A stretch of 64,000 bases of DNA, from positions 558,001-622,000 of the forward strand of contig CBDDKM010000002.1 of the NCBI GenBank assembly GCA_965230225.1, in the 5' to 3' direction. The notes beneath the pieces were generated by a model. It ran no database searches and was not told the DNA's origin. It saw only the letters and a program-made list of their open reading frames with translations. This DNA is from CALSMU01 sp965230225 (GTDB taxonomy: Bacteria > Bacteroidota > Bacteroidia > Flavobacteriales_D > Parvicellaceae). Position 1 is the first letter of the stretch; each line of letters starts with the position of its first letter. Shown here in pieces: positions 60,945-64,000 of the stretch. The translations under genes were made by a program, and so were the position numbers.

Positions 60945-62699
60945 ATGAAAACATTAAAATTATTCAACGCGGTTATTGCCAAAGAGTCTAACGATAACAC
61001 TTATGTTTCTGAAAAGGGGTACATCATAGAGCCACAGGCATTATGGGCAAAAAACAAGATTATTCGTTATTACGATAAAGAAAAGTTGGATGGTTTAGGG
61101 TTGAATAAAACCTTCCATAAATCGTGGAAAAAAATACTAAACAGCTCTCGAGAAGAATTATGGATAGAGCAAGTTCGTCACTACTACTCTACCTATGGTA
61201 GCGGTTTTCAGGATGAAATCTATATCCCTAAAGAAGTGGTAAATGTACCAGGAGAAAAATTGGTTTTTAAAATAATTAAAGCCTATTCTAAAGAGGAGAT
61301 GACGGCCAAATGTTTAAACTTATTGCAGTCCGGTATTGCTTTAAAAGAAGAAACCATAGACGATATCTTATCTATTTTGGTAAGCGAACTTTCCTACCAA
61401 TTTACCGGTAACGAGAACATCAAAAACAAAGAAGCTGTTGTTAAAATTGCCGATTTATACGGTGTATTACCGAAAGACACTATGGAGTTTTTCCGTTACA
61501 TCATTTACCGAGCTACGGGAGATACCTTACTAATCAAAAGCAACGATGTGATAGAAGCTATTAAAGCATCTAAATACAACCCATCTGTGCAATTTGAAAA
61601 GTTTGGATTAGAGAAACTGGCCGAGATCTTTAACCGATTCAAGCCTTTGTTTTTAGCCTTTAAACCAAAGTGTTCCGGGGTGATTAACAAAATCTCTAAA
61701 TTGTCTAAAACGCATCATAAACCAATGGTGGCTAACCCATTGAACTTTGTTACCAATGTTGTTCTTTCAGAAAAAGATAAGCACTGGTTAGATAATGCTA
61801 CTCCATTTGCTTTGTTTAAAGCTTTATCGGCGTGTTATACCCGAATGAATGGACAGTATGCATTTGCCTATAGAATTCGAAACGGTAAATCGTTCGTTAA
61901 AACCAATAAGTCCTCAGGTGTGGTTTGGCCTAACTATCAATTCTTGATGGACTATATGAAAGAGCGTTTTGACCTTTCCGGTAAGAAGTTCTATTTGCCA
62001 ATTGATGTAGAGTACGCTTTACCTACTTCTGAAAAAATGTACGTAGGTAATATTCCAACAGGAACTAAGTTCTACGGTAAATCTCTTGCAGTAGGAATCT
62101 ACTGGGAAAACAAGTGGGGTGCCCACGATTTGGACTTATCCGGATTAAACATTGGAGGTAAAGTAGGATGGAATTCCTACTATAAGCAAGGTAAAGGAGA
62201 CTTAATGTACTCTGGTGATATTACCAACGCTCCTAACGGTGCTTGTGAGTACTTATATGCTCAAAATGGTCTTGCTGAGCCTACTTTGGTAAACAACAAT
62301 GTATTCTCCGGTAAAGGAAACTGTGAGTACAAAATTATCATAGGTAAAGGAAGCCGTATCGAATACGATTATATGATGGACCCGAACAACCTTTTTGCTG
62401 AAGTGAAATGTCATTCTGTTCAACGCCAGTCTATATTGGGTATGTTATTGCCTGAAAAAGACAAGCAATGCTTTGTTCTTTTAAATTTTGGAGCCGGTGA
62501 AAGCCGAGTTTCCGGTAATTCTGAAGTATCCGTATTGGCTACTCAAGCATTGTATCAACAGTGGAACAGCCCAATAACGTTTGAAGAGTTAATCACGGAA
62601 TTAGGTGCCGAAATTGTGAAAAAACAAGAACGTGCCGACTTTGATTTTTCTTTAAACAAGCTTCAGAAAGATAGCTTTTTGAAAGTGTTCAATAAATAA
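60945..62699 (+). CDS. Protein with a TerD-like domain
   Basis: 584 residues. The first ~345 residues are mostly helical with no recognised family (MKTLKLFNAVIAKESNDNTY). Residues about 375-440 carry the TerD-type pattern: LAVGIYWENKWGAHDLDLSG, GKVGWNSYYKQGKGD and LMYSGDITNAPNGACEYLYA. These match TerD wording (vGLxWd, DlDlsa, gkv, hsGD). TerD domains bind calcium and act in tellurite or chemical stress and phage resistance. Here the domain sits in a much larger chain. The long leader holds two hairpins. No other ter genes are near. Alternative: a surface or RNA-associated protein with a TerD-fold part. Confidence 0.6.
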   Translation: MKTLKLFNAVIAKESNDNTYVSEKGYIIEPQALWAKNKIIRYYDKEKLDGLGLNKTFHKSWKKILNSSREELWIEQVRHYYSTYGSGFQDEIYIPKEVVNVPGEKLVFKIIKAYSKEEMTAKCLNLLQSGIALKEETIDDILSILVSELSYQFTGNENIKNKEAVVKIADLYGVLPKDTMEFFRYIIYRATGDTLLIKSNDVIEAIKASKYNPSVQFEKFGLEKLAEIFNRFKPLFLAFKPKCSGVINKISKLSKTHHKPMVANPLNFVTNVVLSEKDKHWLDNATPFALFKALSACYTRMNGQYAFAYRIRNGKSFVKTNKSSGVVWPNYQFLMDYMKERFDLSGKKFYLPIDVEYALPTSEKMYVGNIPTGTKFYGKSLAVGIYWENKWGAHDLDLSGLNIGGKVGWNSYYKQGKGDLMYSGDITNAPNGACEYLYAQNGLAEPTLVNNNVFSGKGNCEYKIIIGKGSRIEYDYMMDPNNLFAEVKCHSVQRQSILGMLLPEKDKQCFVLLNFGAGESRVSGNSEVSVLATQALYQQWNSPITFEELITELGAEIVKKQERADFDFSLNKLQKDSFLKVFNK

Positions 62700-62708
62700 G
62701 GTGTAATA

Positions 62709-62741
62709 AAAACGGAGTAAGAATAATCTTACTCCGTTTTT
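62709..62741 (+). terminator. Rho-independent terminator
   Basis: AAAACGGAGTAAGA (62709-62722) pairs perfectly with TCTTACTCCGTTTT (62727-62740) around ATAA, followed by T. It ends the TerD-like gene transcript 10 bases after its stop. Confidence 0.9.
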
Positions 62742-62797
62742 CATATTCATTAATTCGAATCGATATAACCCCTATCTTAGTATAAGATTAAAGAAAC

Positions 62798-63712
62798 ATG
62801 GACTTAATCATATCAATAATAGGTTTTGGAAACGTGGGTAAAACCATAGGTGGCTTATTGCTTCCAATGGAAGAGCAGAGCATCCATCTAAACATTATTG
62901 ATACTGACCTAGGTGTAGAGGGAGCTATACTGGATTTGCAGCATGGGGCAGAGCTATACCCAAAACATCAAATATCCCATAACAATCAGGAGTTGTTAAA
63001 CGAGTCAGACTTTGTCTTCCATTGTGCTGGCGCTTCTGTTCCCAAGGGAATGTCGAGGTTGGTAACGAGCCGGGCAAGTATTGATATTACCAAAGCCATT
63101 TTTAAGGAATTTAAGCCCACAAAAGAACCTTTTGTTATTGTGGTGGCCAATCCTGTAGAAATCATTGCCTACATTACCCAAAAAGAAACTGGATTGCCCA
63201 AACAAAACATCATCGGTACCGGAACTTATCTGGATTCCATCCGAATGAATTACGTAGTAAAAGAGCATGCAGATAACATCTCCTCCATTAATGCCATTCT
63301 ACTTGGAGAACATGGTTCTTCTGCCTTCTTAAGTGAGCAATTATCTACTCTCAATGGGCAGCCATTTAATTCAATGTTTGATCAGGGTACATTGGATAGT
63401 CTCATGACTCAGGTAAAAGCTTCTGCCGGAAAAATTAAAGAAACACAAGAGGCTACCATATTTGGAGTAAGCTATTGTGCCATTCGAATTTTTGAAGCCC
63501 TGCTTTCTGATGAGCCAAAACAAATACCGGTAAGTACTTTCATTCCCGATCATCTAACTGCCAAATTGGATGAGTCCGATATTTACCTAAGCCTGCCTAG
63601 CGAAGTTTCTGACAAAGGAGCTATTCCAACAGAGAATTATCAGCCTAACTCCAATGAACAGGAAAGGCTAAAAGAGTGCATCAAAGTAATCAGAAGTTAT
63701 ATTCCTGAATAG
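62798..63712 (+). CDS. Lactate/malate dehydrogenase family protein
   Basis: 304 residues. The NAD site is IISIIGFGNVGKTIGGLLL, followed by DLQHGAEL, the active-loop region AGASVPKGMSR, NPVEIIAY, TGTYLDSIRMN and the catalytic His in LLGEHGSSAF. In lactate dehydrogenases the residue at position 102 is Gln, in malate dehydrogenases Arg; here it appears to be Val, so the substrate is not clear. The second loop Arg (SR) and LDSIR are kept. The fold is normal length (about 305-320). A hydroxyacid dehydrogenase of unusual specificity is likely. Confidence 0.85.
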   Translation: MDLIISIIGFGNVGKTIGGLLLPMEEQSIHLNIIDTDLGVEGAILDLQHGAELYPKHQISHNNQELLNESDFVFHCAGASVPKGMSRLVTSRASIDITKAIFKEFKPTKEPFVIVVANPVEIIAYITQKETGLPKQNIIGTGTYLDSIRMNYVVKEHADNISSINAILLGEHGSSAFLSEQLSTLNGQPFNSMFDQGTLDSLMTQVKASAGKIKETQEATIFGVSYCAIRIFEALLSDEPKQIPVSTFIPDHLTAKLDESDIYLSLPSEVSDKGAIPTENYQPNSNEQERLKECIKVIRSYIPE

Positions 63713-64000
63713 ATGATTTATTATTGGTCCTCGGCTAACAGCAATGACTCTGTTCTATGGAGAGAAGAAGATGGAAACTTCAGAATTCATGAGTGGGGAA
63801 AAATGAACCCTTTACTTATCCGTTTTGACTATACTTTGATCAACTCCAAATACGCTCACCTATTTGAAAACCTACCAGGCGATCAAATTGAATTAAGTCC
63901 GGTAATTATCACTCGAAAAGCAACTGGTGAGGTTTGGAACAACTACCTCGAATTGATCATTAAAAAAGAAATCAATCCTGAAACCATTCATTTAATTACA
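63713..64000 (+). CDS. Protein of unknown function, cut by the window edge
   Basis: 96 residues are visible in an open frame from ATG at 63713, directly after the dehydrogenase stop (TAG-ATG). It starts MIYYWSSANSNDSVLWREED and contains RFDYTLINSKYAHLFENLPG. No motif was recognised. The gene runs past 64,000. Confidence 0.6.
   Translation, partial: MIYYWSSANSNDSVLWREEDGNFRIHEWGKMNPLLIRFDYTLINSKYAHLFENLPGDQIELSPVIITRKATGEVWNNYLELIIKKEINPETIHLIT

Noticed and set aside
1..64000. CRISPR arrays, rRNA genes, complete insertion sequences
   Set aside because: None was found: no regularly spaced short repeats, no rRNA-like sequence and no transposase gene with inverted ends.

Overview
The window reads as chromosome of an AT-rich, aerobic member of the Bacteroidota, most likely a marine flavobacterium-like organism. 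This rests on type IX secretion (T9SS) sorting domains of both kinds (type A tails and gliding-motility type B tails), a PorP/SprF family protein, promoters of the TTG-N19-TAnnTTTG form, an F-type ATP synthase operon without the beta and epsilon genes, and very few Shine-Dalgarno-like starts. The species cannot be named from the sequence.

Positions 1-33,800 look like core chromosome. In order: a phasin-like protein; a TPR hybrid histidine kinase coupled to a LytTR response regulator; a tight operon made of a duplicated GT2 plus membrane glycosyltransferase pair, with a further GT-C-type protein upstream; succinyl-CoA:3-ketoacid CoA-transferase (scoAB) behind a penicillin-binding protein 1A with an unusual Cys4 insert; atpBEFHAG; an ECF sigma factor overlapping a membrane protein that joins an anti-sigma-like head to PKD and gliding-type domains; a TlpA-like lipoprotein; a WYL regulator with a YyaL-like thioredoxin protein; a fructosamine kinase family protein; and a T9SS type B surface protein with its PorP/SprF partner.

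From tRNA-Ala(GGC) at 33,903 to about 41,000 the window is accessory. It holds lipoproteins, a BglII/BstYI-like nuclease-fold protein, an XRE regulator divergent from a short SymE-like toxin gene with two matched operator palindromes between them, the tail of a tyrosine recombinase, an ankyrin protein, 22-bp direct repeats, a 20-bp perfect palindrome and a chain of overlapping small genes of unknown function. The XRE/SymE-like module is the best candidate here for a poorly described system.

Positions 41,100-52,100 form a secreted polysaccharide-degradation region without SusC/SusD genes: a large T9SS glycoside hydrolase with four 234-bp HYR repeats, an AraC regulator, a GH16 enzyme, a DUF5060-containing hydrolase broken by four frameshifts (three near short homopolymers), and two tail-fibre-chaperone-type proteins. 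From 52,400 to the end there are mostly small plus-strand genes (TPR, DinB-like, DUF4272, DUF1801, Crp/Fnr, HxlR with an NAD(P)-binding protein, WYL with DUF4345, GRAM, DUF4304, GNAT), then a long protein with a TerD-like domain behind a hairpin-rich leader, a lactate/malate dehydrogenase-like protein and a gene cut by the window edge.
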